Positions 55,576-64,000 of a DNA stretch of 64,000 nt are shown here, one piece after another. A program made the translations under genes and the position numbers. The first letter of the stretch is position 1, and each line of letters starts with the position of its first letter. The DNA is from Oscillospiraceae bacterium (GTDB lineage Bacteria; Bacillota_A; Clostridia; Oscillospirales; Oscillospiraceae): positions 62,001 through 126,000 of the forward strand of contig JAFTKA010000010.1 in assembly GCA_017456105.1 (NCBI GenBank). Direction: 5' to 3'. The notes beneath the pieces were generated by a model, which had not been told where the DNA came from, ran no database searches, and saw nothing but the letters and a program-made list of their open reading frames with translations.

Positions 55576-58500
55576 TTACTTAAAGTACCTGACCGCGGCC
55601 TCGAACATACGAATATCGTAGTTGCCGGGCACATTCTTATAAAGACCTGCACCGATTCGCTCGCTGTGTCCCATCTTACCGAAAACTCTGCCGTCGGGAG
55701 AGGTAATGCCCTCAATGGCATAGAGAGATCCGTTGGGATTAAACGCCACGTCCATGGTAGGCTCGCCGTTTAAGTCCACATACTGGGTAGCGATCTGACC
55801 GTTGGCGGCCAGCTGCAAGGCCAGCTCTTCACTTGCAAAGAAGCGTCCCTCGCCGTGGGAAATGGGAACGTTCACAATATCGCCCACATTTACAAGGCTC
55901 AGCCAGGGAGACTGATTAGATACGATCCGGGTACGGACGATCCGGCTCTGGTGCCGGGCGATGGTGTTAAAGGTCAGGGTGGGGCAATTCTCATCGGTAT
56001 CGATGATCTTGCCGTAAGGTACAAGACCCAGCTTGATCAGGGCCTGGAAACCGTTACAGATACCGCACATCAGGCCGTCCCGCTGGTCCAGCAATTTCGT
56101 AACCTGCTCCTTGATGGCAGGGTTGCGGAAGAAGGCTGTGATGAACTTTGCAGAGCCGTCAGGCTCGTCGCCACCGGAGAAGCCGCCGGGAATAAAGATC
56201 ATCTGGGAGTCCGCGATCTTATTGGCCACGGTCTCCACGCTTCTTGCCACGTCCTCTGCGGTCAGATTGCGGATCACCACAATCTCGGCCTCACCGCCTG
56301 CTGCCATAACCGCCTTGGCAGAATCATACTCGCAGTTGGTGCCGGGGAACACAGGGATCAAAACCTTGGGCTTTGCCACCTTTACAGCAGGTGCGATATT
56401 GCAAGCACCGTCGCTGCAGAAGGCTGTGATCTTCCGGTCGGTTTCCTTGGTCTTGGTGGGGTATACCTTCTCAAGAACTGCGGTGTTCAGCTCATACAGT
56501 TCGGAAATAGCAACCGTTTCCCCGCCATAGTTGATGATGGGCTCAGCGGTGGTATGACCAATAAGCGTACCGCAATCGCAGTCCTCGGTCAGCTCAGCCA
56601 GGATCATGCCGTAAGCAGGATACTGTGCAGCTACGGGATAAGATTCAAAGCCAATGTCATTACCAAAGGACATCTTCATAACTGCCTCGGCAACACCGCC
56701 TGCACCCACAGCCCAGGACGCCTTGACTTTGCCCTGCTGGCACAGCTCATGGAACTGCTCCCAAGCTGCCTTCCAGCCGGCGTAATCGGTCAGATCGGAA
56801 GTACCGAACAGATAAACAGGATTGCCTGCTTCCTTAAACTCATTGGAGATCACCTCGCTGTCCTTCAGCGGTGCGATAGCAAAGGAGATCACCGTGGGCG
56901 GAACATCTTTATCCAGGAATGTGCCGGACATGGAGTCCTTACCGCCGATGGCAGCTGCATCGAGACCCAGCTGTGCGTCCAAAGCACCCAACAGTGCCTG
57001 GAAGGGCTTGCCCCAACGCAGGGGCTCAGTCTTCAACTTCTCAAAGAACTCCTGCAGGGTCAGGTATGCCTTCTTGTAGTCAGCACCGGCAGCAACGATC
57101 TTGGCCATAGAGGAGATGATGCTTGCCTGAGCACCCACATAGGGGTCAGCACTGAGCAGATCCGGATCACAACCCCAGGCAAAGACACTTGCCTGGTCGG
57201 TAAACTCACCGGGCAGAACGGGCAGCTTGGCAGCCATTGCCTGGGTAGGTGTTGCCTGATTCTTGCCGCCGAAGGGCATCAGCACAGAGCCGGCACCGAT
57301 GGTAGCATCAAACCGCTCTACAAGGCCTCTCTGAGAGGCAAATTTCAGGTCGGAGGCGATGCTCCGCAGATCGGACCCTACACTCACTTCCGCGTTCTTA
57401 CGGTCAGAAACCTCTACGGAAACGTGCTTTATCGCACCATTGGTGTTCAGGAAATCCCGGCTCAGGTTTGCGATCTCATTGCCCTTCCAGGACATGACCA
57501 TGCGGGCTTCTTCCGTAACGACAGCCACACGGTAGGCTTCCAGGTTTTCCTTTTCCGCAGCAGCAATAAATGCGTCCACATCTTCGGGAGCCACCACAAC
57601 AGCCATACGCTCCTGAGACTCGGAGATGGCAATTTCTGTACCGTCAAGACCGTCGTACTTCTTGCGAACTGCGTCCAAGTCGATCCGCAGACCGTCAGCC
57701 AGCTCGCCAATGGCGACGGAAACACCGCCGGCACCAAAGTCATTGCAACGCTTGATAAGTCTGGTTACATTGGCATTCCGGAACAGACGCTGGATCTTCC
57801 GCTCCTCAGGGGCATTACCCTTCTGGACCTCGGAAGCCATGGTAGTCAACGACTTCATATTGTGGCTCTTGGAAGAGCCGGTTGCACCACCAATGCCATC
57901 GCGACCGGTACGGCCGCCCAGCAAAACGATCACATCGCCGGGTGCAGGACGCTCTCGGCGAACATTATAGGCAGGTGCGGCTGCGACCACAGCACCGCAC
58001 TCCAAACGCTTGGCAACATAACCTTCGTGGTACAGCTCGGCAACATGGCCGGTGGCAAGACCGATCTGGTTACCGTAAGAGGAGTAGCCGGCAGCAGCGG
58101 TCTGACACAGCTTACGCTGGGGCAGCTTGCCTGCCAGAGTGTCCTTTAAGGACTTTCTGGGGTCGCCTGCACCGGTAACACGCATAGCCTGATGGACATA
58201 GGCACGACCGGACAGAGGATCCCGGATACAGCCGCCAATACAGGTAGCCGCACCACCGAAGGGTTCGATCTCCGTGGGGTGGTTATGGGTCTCATTCTTG
58301 AACATCAACAGCCAGTCCTGATCCTCACCGTTGACCGTAGCGGTAACGTGGATAGAACAGGCATTGATTTCTTCACTTTCGTCCAGCTCCGGCAGCAAGC
58401 CCCGCTTTTTCAGGGTCTTGGCACCAATGGTGGCAATATCCATCAGGGTCTGAGGACGCTTCGCTGCCTTCTCTTCACCGTAAACCTCCACACGGGCTGC

Positions 58501-59247
58501 AAGATACCGCTTGTAGGCTTCTGCCACAGCTGCATCATGGATCTGAATATTGTCCAAATGGGTGGAGAAGGTGGTATGACGGCAATGGTCGGACCAGTAT
58601 GTATCCACAACACGGATCTCCGTGATGGTGGGATCCCGGTGCTCTTCGTCCCGGAAATATGCCTGCAGGAATTTCAGATCGTCAAGATCCATGGCAAGAC
58701 CCAGCTTGTCCAGCAGCTCGGACAGACCGTTCTCGTCCAAACCGATAAAGCCGTCCACGGTAGCAACCGTTTCCGGGGTGGCATATTCCACCGCCAGAGT
58801 CTCGGGCAGCTCCAGGGAAGCTTCCCGGCTTTCCACAGCATTGATCACATGCTTCTTAATGGAAGTAACATTTTCTTCCGTCAGGTCGCCCTCCAGTACA
58901 TAGACCTTTGCGGTGCGGATCGTGGGACGGTTGCTCTGGGAAATGATCTGAATACACTGAGCTGCAGAGTCCGCTCTCTGGTCATACTGACCGGGCAGGG
59001 GCTCTACCGCAAATACGATCTGACCTGCGGGCACATCATAGCTGACATTATCCACCTGGGGCTCGGAAAAGACCGTATTGACTGCATAAGAAAACAGGCT
59101 TTCCTCAATATTTTCAGCATCGTAACGGTTCAGCACACGAACAGAAGTCAAGCCCTCGATCTGCAGGAAATCCTTGATTTCACGCAGCAGGCTGTCAGAT
59201 TCGTGGGTCTGTCCCGCTTTTTTCTCTACATATACGCGATATACCAT
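55576..59247 (-). CDS. purL: phosphoribosylformylglycinamidine synthase, single-chain (PurL)
   Basis: Fourth step of purine synthesis: FGAR plus glutamine and ATP to FGAM. The 1223-residue chain joins the PurS-like N-terminus (1 to about 150), the PurL synthase core (SDHCRHTTF, FKNETHNHPT, GGRTGRDGIGGATGS) and a C-terminal PurQ-type glutaminase with the nucleophile Cys in MCGICNGFQ (about 1064) and GHSER (about 1194-1196). This length and arrangement fit the Clostridial one-chain form. GGAGG precedes the ATG. Last gene of the pur operon. Confidence 0.96.
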   Translation of the reverse strand: MVYRVYVEKKAGQTHESDSLLREIKDFLQIEGLTSVRVLNRYDAENIEESLFSYAVNTVFSEPQVDNVSYDVPAGQIVFAVEPLPGQYDQRADSAAQCIQIISQSNRPTIRTAKVYVLEGDLTEENVTSIKKHVINAVESREASLELPETLAVEYATPETVATVDGFIGLDENGLSELLDKLGLAMDLDDLKFLQAYFRDEEHRDPTITEIRVVDTYWSDHCRHTTFSTHLDNIQIHDAAVAEAYKRYLAARVEVYGEEKAAKRPQTLMDIATIGAKTLKKRGLLPELDESEEINACSIHVTATVNGEDQDWLLMFKNETHNHPTEIEPFGGAATCIGGCIRDPLSGRAYVHQAMRVTGAGDPRKSLKDTLAGKLPQRKLCQTAAAGYSSYGNQIGLATGHVAELYHEGYVAKRLECGAVVAAAPAYNVRRERPAPGDVIVLLGGRTGRDGIGGATGSSKSHNMKSLTTMASEVQKGNAPEERKIQRLFRNANVTRLIKRCNDFGAGGVSVAIGELADGLRIDLDAVRKKYDGLDGTEIAISESQERMAVVVAPEDVDAFIAAAEKENLEAYRVAVVTEEARMVMSWKGNEIANLSRDFLNTNGAIKHVSVEVSDRKNAEVSVGSDLRSIASDLKFASQRGLVERFDATIGAGSVLMPFGGKNQATPTQAMAAKLPVLPGEFTDQASVFAWGCDPDLLSADPYVGAQASIISSMAKIVAAGADYKKAYLTLQEFFEKLKTEPLRWGKPFQALLGALDAQLGLDAAAIGGKDSMSGTFLDKDVPPTVISFAIAPLKDSEVISNEFKEAGNPVYLFGTSDLTDYAGWKAAWEQFHELCQQGKVKASWAVGAGGVAEAVMKMSFGNDIGFESYPVAAQYPAYGMILAELTEDCDCGTLIGHTTAEPIINYGGETVAISELYELNTAVLEKVYPTKTKETDRKITAFCSDGACNIAPAVKVAKPKVLIPVFPGTNCEYDSAKAVMAAGGEAEIVVIRNLTAEDVARSVETVANKIADSQMIFIPGGFSGGDEPDGSAKFITAFFRNPAIKEQVTKLLDQRDGLMCGICNGFQALIKLGLVPYGKIIDTDENCPTLTFNTIARHQSRIVRTRIVSNQSPWLSLVNVGDIVNVPISHGEGRFFASEELALQLAANGQIATQYVDLNGEPTMDVAFNPNGSLYAIEGITSPDGRVFGKMGHSERIGAGLYKNVPGNYDIRMFEAAVRYFK

Positions 59248-59261
59248 TGGGGTCTGCCTCC

Positions 59262-60527
59262 TTACTTATTTGCTTTCAGTGCCCGCTGACCGATATCGGA
59301 TCTGCGGTAGGCGTTCTCGAACTTTACGCCATCTGCCAGGCGATAGGCTTCCTTAATTGCATTTTCTAAAGTATCCGCAACGGCGGTAGTGCCGGTTACA
59401 CGGCCACCGGAGGTTACCAAAATACCGTCCTTCAGTGCTGCACCGGCAACATAGGTATGTGCGTCCGCTTCCGGGGTCATGGTAATGGGGTATCCCTTTT
59501 GATAGCTTTCAGGGTAGCCGCTGGACGCCGTGATCACACAGCAGGCATGACCGTCAGCGAACTTCACCTCTGTATCTGCCAGTGTACCGTTAGTGGTAGC
59601 CTGCATCACGGTCAGCAGGTCGCTTTCCAAAAGGGGCAGTACCACCTGTGTTTCCGGATCGCCAAACCGGCAGTTGTACTCAATAACCTTGGGGCCCTTG
59701 GGGGTCAGCATCAGGCCAAAGTACAAGCAGCCCTTGAAAGTGCGACCCTCTTGATTCATAGCGTTGATAGTAGGCAGGAAGATTGTTTCCATACACTCCC
59801 TGGCAACTTCTTCTGTGTAATAGGGGTTGGGTGCAACCGTACCCATACCACCGGTATTAAGACCTGTATCGTTGTCCCCTGCCCGCTTGTGATCCATGGA
59901 AGAAACCATGGGCACGACGGTCTTGCCGTCGGTAAAGGACAGGACGGATACCTCCGGGCCGGTCAGGAATTCCTCAATGACGATCCGGTCGCCGCTCTTG
60001 CCAAAGACCTTGTCGGACATCATGGACTTGACTGCATTCACGGCAGTTTCCCGGGTCTCGGCAATGATCACACCCTTACCCAGTGCCAGGCCGTCGGCCT
60101 TGATGACCGTGGGAATGGGAGCGGTCTGCAGATAGCTGATCGCTGCCTCCATGTCCGTAAAGACCTCGTAGGCAGCGGTGGGAATGCCGTACTTTTTCAT
60201 CAGATCCTTGGAAAACACCTTGCTGCCCTCAATGATGGCAGCATTGGCTCTGGGGCCAAAGCAGGGAATGCCCTTCTCTTCCAAGGCATCTACACAGCCC
60301 AAAACCAGAGGATCGTCGGGAGCCACAACCGCATAATCAATGCCGGTCTCCACGGCAAAATCTACGATTTTATCAATCTCCTTTGCCCCGATGTCCACGC
60401 AGGTAGCATCTTTGGCAATACCCCCGTTGCCGGGGGTTGCATAAATCTCAGTAATCTGAGAACTCTCTTTTAACTTTTTGATAATGGCGTGCTCACGGCC
60501 ACCGCCACCAACTACCAGCAATTTCAT
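59262..60527 (-). CDS. purD: phosphoribosylamine-glycine ligase
   Basis: Second step of purine synthesis (GAR synthetase), an ATP-grasp enzyme of 421 residues. It opens with LLVVGGGGREHAI, then GPRANAAIIEGSK and KADGLALGKGVIIAET, ending with the usual RSDIG. GAGGAG at 60535-60540 precedes the ATG at 60527, and the left inverted repeat of the inserted four-helix-bundle element begins 2 bases further on. Confidence 0.96.
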   Translation of the reverse strand: MKLLVVGGGGREHAIIKKLKESSQITEIYATPGNGGIAKDATCVDIGAKEIDKIVDFAVETGIDYAVVAPDDPLVLGCVDALEEKGIPCFGPRANAAIIEGSKVFSKDLMKKYGIPTAAYEVFTDMEAAISYLQTAPIPTVIKADGLALGKGVIIAETRETAVNAVKSMMSDKVFGKSGDRIVIEEFLTGPEVSVLSFTDGKTVVPMVSSMDHKRAGDNDTGLNTGGMGTVAPNPYYTEEVARECMETIFLPTINAMNQEGRTFKGCLYFGLMLTPKGPKVIEYNCRFGDPETQVVLPLLESDLLTVMQATTNGTLADTEVKFADGHACCVITASSGYPESYQKGYPITMTPEADAHTYVAGAALKDGILVTSGGRVTGTTAVADTLENAIKEAYRLADGVKFENAYRRSDIGQRALKANK

Positions 60528-60542
60528 AAATTAACTCCTCAT

Positions 60543-60583
60543 ACTAAGATAATTGGATATAAGATATGGGATATGAGATATCT
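60543..60583. repeat. terminal inverted repeat of the four-helix-bundle element (purD side)
   Basis: Starts ACTAAGATAATTGGATATAA and continues with GATATGGGATATGAGATATC. Its partner is at 60958-61003 in opposite orientation. AT-rich, built from ATATGAGAT-like words. Confidence 0.75.
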
Positions 60584-60937
60584 TTATTGTCTGCTTGCAG
60601 ACAGAATCGTAGAAACAATCATGGATAGCAATTCTCTGCAATCGGCGCACAAGGACTGAAATAATTTGTCCTGTATATAATCACAACTATTTAACAATTC
60701 CAACCAATACAGTGTTTCAGCTGCTTCTTTTTTCGAAATTTGAAGTTTGGCTATAAAATCCTTACGACTACTGCCATAAATCGCCTCTGTAATATTCGCT
60801 CCAATACTAGTGCCGCTTCGCAGTACTTGCTTGGACATTACACACTCGTGACGCTCGTCAACCAAATATTGATACAATCTTACAATACGTTTTGCAAAAT
60901 CCAAGCTCTTTCTTTTAAGTACACTATCTACCGACAT
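60584..60937 (-). CDS. four-helix-bundle protein (S23/IVP family), within the pur operon
   Basis: A 117-residue helical protein of the family first found in 23S rRNA intervening sequences, related in fold to Avd of diversity-generating retroelements. Family marks: FAKRIVRLYQYL, VMSKQVLRSGTSIGANITEA (the highly conserved RSGTSIGANIxEA), and a K..S.KEA.ET.YWL.LL helix. Members form basic pentamers that bind nucleic acid; the function of chromosomal copies is unknown. AGAGGAGC precedes the ATG. Base composition is clearly more AT-rich than the flanking pur genes. With its inverted repeats it interrupts the purH-purD junction without damaging either gene. Confidence 0.93.
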   Translation of the reverse strand: MSVDSVLKRKSLDFAKRIVRLYQYLVDERHECVMSKQVLRSGTSIGANITEAIYGSSRKDFIAKLQISKKEAAETLYWLELLNSCDYIQDKLFQSLCADCRELLSMIVSTILSASRQ

Positions 60938-60957
60938 CTTGCTCCTCTGTTTTCAAT

Positions 60958-61003
60958 AAAATATCTTATATCTTGTAGCTCATATCTAATTATCTATCTT
61001 AGT
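60958..61003. repeat. terminal inverted repeat of the four-helix-bundle element (purH side)
   Basis: Ends AATTATCTATCTTAGT; its complement ACTAAGATAGATAATTAGATATGAG matches the purD-side repeat. The last bases overlap the His codon and stop of purH (60999-61004). Confidence 0.75.
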
Positions 61004-62183
61004 GGTGGAACAGACGCATGCCGGTAAAGGCCATGACCATACCGTTCTTGTCGCACTCGGCGATAACCAGATCATCACGGATCGAGCCGCCGGGCTCTGC
61101 AATGTAGGACACGCCGGAAGCCTTGGCACGCTTAATGCTGTCAGCAAAGGGGAAGAATGCGTCAGAGCCCAGGGAAACGCCGGTACGGGAGTCAAGATAT
61201 GCCCTCTTTTCTTCGGCAGTCAGAGGCTCAGGCCGGACGGTAAAGTAGTTCTGCCAAATGCCCTCAGCACAGACGTCCTCTTCGTTGCCGTTGATGTAGC
61301 CGTCGATCACGTTGTCGCGGCCGGGACGGCCCAAATCCTCACGGAAAGGCAGTGCCAAAGTCTTGGGGTGCTGACGGAGGAACCAGGTGTCGGCCTTGCT
61401 GCCGGCAAGTCTTGTGCAGTGGACACGGGACTGCTGACCGGCACCTACACCGATAGCCTGTCCGTCATAAGCAAAGCAGACAGAGTTAGACTGGGTGTAC
61501 TTCAGGGTGATCAGGGAGATGATCAGGTCGATCTTGGCGTCCTCGGTAAAGGTCTTGTTGGCAGTTACGATATTCTCCAAAAGGTGCTCGCCGATCTTAA
61601 AGTTGTTGCGGCCCTGCTGGAAGGTAATGCCGTAGACCTGCTTGGTCTCCTGCTCGGCAGGCACAAAGTCGGGGTCAATCTTCACCACATTGTAGCTGCC
61701 CTTACGCTTGGTCTTCAAAATCTCCAAAGCCTCGTCGGTGTAGCCGGGAGCGATGACACCGTCGGAAACCTCACGGGCGATGAGCTTGGCGGTCAGGGCA
61801 TCGCACACATCGGAAAGAGCTACCCAGTCGCCAAAGGAGCAGAGCCGGTCCGCACCGCGGGCCCGGGCATAGGCACAGGCCAGGGGGTTCTCGTCCAGGC
61901 CCTCAATATCTTCTACAAAGCAAGCCTTCTTCAGCTCGGGGGGCAGCACCTTGCCCACAGCGGCAGAGGTGGGAGAGACGTGCTTAAAGGAGGTAACGGC
62001 ACACATACCGGTTGCCTCCTTCAGTTCCTTGACCAGCTGCCAGGAATTAAAGGCGTCCAAAAAGTTAATAAAGCCGGGTCTGCCGCAGAGGATCTCGATG
62101 GGAAGTTCCGTGCCATCGTGCATGTAGATCTTTGCGGGCTTTTGATTGGGGTTACAGCCGTATTTCAGTTCAAATTCCTTCAT
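60999..62183 (-). CDS. purH: AICAR transformylase, stand-alone (PurH-type without IMP cyclohydrolase)
   Basis: Formylates AICAR to FAICAR in the ninth step of purine synthesis. The 394-residue protein corresponds to the C-terminal AICARFT domain of bifunctional PurH; the IMP cyclohydrolase domain is missing and is supplied by the PurO gene upstream. Recognisable parts: ELKYGCNPNQKPAKI, TSFKHVSPTSAAVG and GSDAFFPFADSI. The ATG at 62183 follows AAGGAGAG. The stop codon lies within the end of the inserted element's inverted repeat. Confidence 0.93.
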   Translation of the reverse strand: MKEFELKYGCNPNQKPAKIYMHDGTELPIEILCGRPGFINFLDAFNSWQLVKELKEATGMCAVTSFKHVSPTSAAVGKVLPPELKKACFVEDIEGLDENPLACAYARARGADRLCSFGDWVALSDVCDALTAKLIAREVSDGVIAPGYTDEALEILKTKRKGSYNVVKIDPDFVPAEQETKQVYGITFQQGRNNFKIGEHLLENIVTANKTFTEDAKIDLIISLITLKYTQSNSVCFAYDGQAIGVGAGQQSRVHCTRLAGSKADTWFLRQHPKTLALPFREDLGRPGRDNVIDGYINGNEEDVCAEGIWQNYFTVRPEPLTAEEKRAYLDSRTGVSLGSDAFFPFADSIKRAKASGVSYIAEPGGSIRDDLVIAECDKNGMVMAFTGMRLFHH

Positions 62184-62193
62184 AACGCTCTCC

Positions 62194-62907
62194 TTACTGA
62201 TGCTTGTTAAAAATCTTTTGCTGATATTCACCGGTTTTCAGGTCGGTGTAACGGACGAAAAGTGAGATCTTGTTGTCGGGGTTCAGGTTTTCCCACAGCA
62301 TGGAAGCAAAGCTTTCCATATCGTTATCCATCTTGACCCGCTCAGGCTCACCCTGGAAGGTGGGGATCACGGGGTTTCCGTCGCAGACATAGGTATGCAG
62401 GAAATGACCCAGGCCGGCGATTGCCGGATACTCCCAGAAGAACCGGGCACAGGCAGAACCCTCTGCATCAGCAGCCTTCAAAATGGACATCTTGTAGCTG
62501 CCATCGTGGGCCTGCAGTCCGGAAATACGGGGCGTCCAGTTAGGGCCGTCGTCCTCAAACATTCTGGTACGCAGGGCAGCTTCCCAGCTCTCGCCCTTGG
62601 CTAAGTACTCCCAAATGGTATCGGTCTGATCACCGTTGGTAACGATCAGGCCACAGCCCGCCTGCCGGACAGGGTGATAAATGATCAGGTGAGGATCTTT
62701 CATCAGGCTGGGATCGTGAGCCTCGGTGCGGATTCCGTCCGGCTCTAACGAGAAGATCCGGTTGCGGCTGTTAACGCTGCGGCCCATAATGAAATAGGCA
62801 GCAACGGAACGAGTGCCGTCGGGGGTTACACCCAGCACGATGCCACGGCCGGGATATGCGTTGGTAGACAATTTCTGCTCCAAAGAGCCGATCTCATAAA
62901 CATCCAT
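62194..62907 (-). CDS. purO: IMP cyclohydrolase, archaeal PurO type
   Basis: Closes FAICAR to IMP, the last purine step. The 237-residue protein belongs to the PurO family (IMP_cyclohyd), first known from archaea: YPGRGIVLGVTPDGTRSVAAYFIMGRSVNSRNRIF is the typical N-terminal block, seen across residues 17-51. The ATG at 62907 follows AAGGAGAT; the longer frame has no such signal. It pairs with the stand-alone AICAR transformylase, replacing bifunctional PurH. Confidence 0.92.
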   Translation of the reverse strand: MDVYEIGSLEQKLSTNAYPGRGIVLGVTPDGTRSVAAYFIMGRSVNSRNRIFSLEPDGIRTEAHDPSLMKDPHLIIYHPVRQAGCGLIVTNGDQTDTIWEYLAKGESWEAALRTRMFEDDGPNWTPRISGLQAHDGSYKMSILKAADAEGSACARFFWEYPAIAGLGHFLHTYVCDGNPVIPTFQGEPERVKMDNDMESFASMLWENLNPDNKISLFVRYTDLKTGEYQQKIFNKHQ

Positions 62908-62920
62908 TATATGTATCTCC

Positions 62921-63550
62921 TTATACGATATGTACAGTTCTGCCATCTACGGTAATACGGCCTTCACAGAACAGCCGTACTGCCTGGGGAAGCAGCTTCC
63001 ATTCCGCTTCCTCCATAATACGCTTTTGCAAGGTCTCCGGGGTATCATCGGTACGGACCTCTACCGCTTTTTGGGCGATGATCGGGCCGCCGTCGCACTC
63101 TGCACTGACAAAATGCACCGTAGCACCGGAAAGCTTCACGCCGTAGCGGAGCACTTCCTCGTGAACGTGCAGTCCGTAGTAGCCCTGGCCGCAAAATGCC
63201 GGGATCAGTGCCGGGTGCACATTCATAATGGCGTTGGGATAGGCCTGTACCAGTTCCTCGGTAAAGATGATCATGCAGCCTGCCAGCACCACCAAATCGA
63301 TGTCCAGCTTTTTCAGCATTTCCACCAATGCCACCGTCATAGCCTGATTGGAAGCAAATTCCTTCCGAGGCAACACATAACCGGGAATTCCGGCCTTTGC
63401 GGCCCGCTCCAGAGCATAGGCACCGGCCTTGGAGGAGATCACCGCGGCGATCTGTCCGCCGCCCAGCTCTCCCCTATTCTGGGCATCGATAAGTGCCTGC
63501 AGATTGGTACCGCCGCCGGAAACCAGCACAGCAATTCTTGTATTCTTCAT
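62921..63550 (-). CDS. purN: phosphoribosylglycinamide formyltransferase
   Basis: Third purine step, using 10-formyltetrahydrofolate. The 209-residue protein has RIAVLVSGGGTNLQALID, the catalytic Asn/His in IMNVHPALIPAF and the Asp in VSAECDGGPII. The ATG at 63550 (GAGG upstream) is preferred; an in-frame start four codons earlier overlaps the purM end. Confidence 0.96.
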   Translation of the reverse strand: MKNTRIAVLVSGGGTNLQALIDAQNRGELGGGQIAAVISSKAGAYALERAAKAGIPGYVLPRKEFASNQAMTVALVEMLKKLDIDLVVLAGCMIIFTEELVQAYPNAIMNVHPALIPAFCGQGYYGLHVHEEVLRYGVKLSGATVHFVSAECDGGPIIAQKAVEVRTDDTPETLQKRIMEEAEWKLLPQAVRLFCEGRITVDGRTVHIV

Positions 63551-63558
63551 AGAAAACC

Positions 63559-64000
63559 TCACACGATGGTGATCTTGTCCTCAGATTTTTCAATCTTACC
63601 GATCACATAAGCGGTCTCGCCGTTGGCTCTGAGGATCTCCAGGGACTTGTCCACATCCTCAGCCTTCACGATAATGCTCATGCCAACACCCATATTGTAG
63701 GTATTGAACATATCCCGCTCGGGGATATTGCCGGTCTTGGCGATCAGATCGAAAATGGGCAGCACCTTAACGGCACTTCTGTCGATCACCGCACCCAAGC
63801 CGTCGGGGATACTGCGGGGAATGTTCTCATAGAAGCCACCGCCGGTGATATGGGAAATACCCTTCACCTCAACCTGCTCCAGAAGAGCCAGCACGGATTT
63901 TACATAGATCTTAGTGGGAACAAGCAGTGCCTCGGCAACGGTCTTGCCGCCCAGCTCCTCACGAGCCACATACAGATCGGGGTTATTGTTGTCAATATCA
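63559..64000 (-). CDS. purM: phosphoribosylformylglycinamidine cyclo-ligase (partial, N-terminus beyond window)
   Basis: AIR synthetase, fifth purine step. Only the C-terminal 147 residues or so are in the window: EELLxPTKIYV-type AEALLVPTKIYV, GISHITGGGFYENIPR and FNTYNMGVGMSIIV. The frame continues past 64000 without a start, so the 5' end is cut off by the edge. Next to purN, as expected. Confidence 0.95.
   Translation of the reverse strand, partial: DIDNNNPDLYVAREELGGKTVAEALLVPTKIYVKSVLALLEQVEVKGISHITGGGFYENIPRSIPDGLGAVIDRSAVKVLPIFDLIAKTGNIPERDMFNTYNMGVGMSIIVKAEDVDKSLEILRANGETAYVIGKIEKSEDKITIV

Noticed and set aside
55855..58149. A 764-codon open frame on the plus strand opposite purL
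   Set aside because: It lies wholly antisense to a well-conserved purL, has a low-complexity His/Gly/Leu-rich translation and no start signals; it is a shadow of codon bias in the real gene.
1..64000. CRISPR arrays, prophage or conjugative modules, rRNA genes
   Set aside because: No regularly spaced direct repeats, integrase, transposase, terminase, relaxase or rRNA sequence was found on either strand.

Overview
The window looks like chromosome of a spore-forming, Gram-positive anaerobe of class Clostridia, most likely a gut Oscillospiraceae/Ruminococcaceae relative. Evidence: the Clostridia-type IspH-ribosomal protein S1 fusion, a large-type SRP RNA next to dnaX, the sporulation genes ytfJ (GerW family) and spoIID, the ylxM-ffh-rpsP-khpA-rimM-trmD and scpA-scpB clusters, the purine operon with a three-in-one PurL, strong GGAGG-type ribosome binding sites, and sigma-A promoters of the form TTGaca-N16-18-TATAAT. 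Base composition is moderate to high GC in genes. No phage, plasmid, rRNA or CRISPR array was seen. Genus assignment is inference.

Layout. 1-5.1 kb: membrane phosphatase and hydrolase genes, YugP-type protease, and an AbrB regulator/PLP lyase/EamA exporter operon. 5.1-15.3 kb: pncB, tRNA-Gln(CTG), a SorE-like dehydrogenase, trpS with a coupled small membrane protein, an M20 amidohydrolase with gltX, and the UPF0210/ACT pair. 15.4-24.6 kb: one long minus-strand unit hflX-yigZ-dgt-dnaG-sigma-sigma paralogue-cmk-ispH/rpsA, the macromolecular-synthesis core. 24.7-29.8 kb: rpmE, M29 aminopeptidase, homocysteine methyltransferase, a membrane E2-like acyltransferase, birA. 29.8-34.1 kb: GtrA membrane protein, recR-ybaB-dnaX, SRP RNA and acpP. 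34.2-40 kb: scpA-scpB-ytfJ-dac-rluB-rpiR-flavoprotein operon. 40-46.4 kb: a repeat-rich gap, a TGS-uridine kinase, an acetyl-type MetA, spoIID and a surface LRR protein. 46.4-50.7 kb: the SRP/ribosome-maturation operon and a GNAT gene. 50.9-55.5 kb: a small orphan protein and a zinc ABC transporter-trmO-acetokinase operon. 55.6-64 kb: purM-purN-purO-purH-purD-purL on the minus strand, interrupted by a four-helix-bundle gene within terminal inverted repeats.

Most genes are housekeeping. The less ordinary items are: (a) the mobile-looking four-helix-bundle element placed exactly between the purH stop codon and the purD ribosome binding site; (b) a degenerate sigma-70 paralogue overlapping an apparently intact sigma gene behind dnaG; (c) a six-helix membrane protein with an E2/CAT-like domain whose catalytic His is replaced by Glu; (d) a GTAGGG...CCCTAC palindromic repeat family, one partial copy of which appears to lie inside a coding sequence; (e) a MITE-like inverted repeat; (f) a divergent acetate-kinase-like protein with altered active-site residues; and (g) two genes whose promoters lie so close to the start codon that leaderless transcripts are expected.
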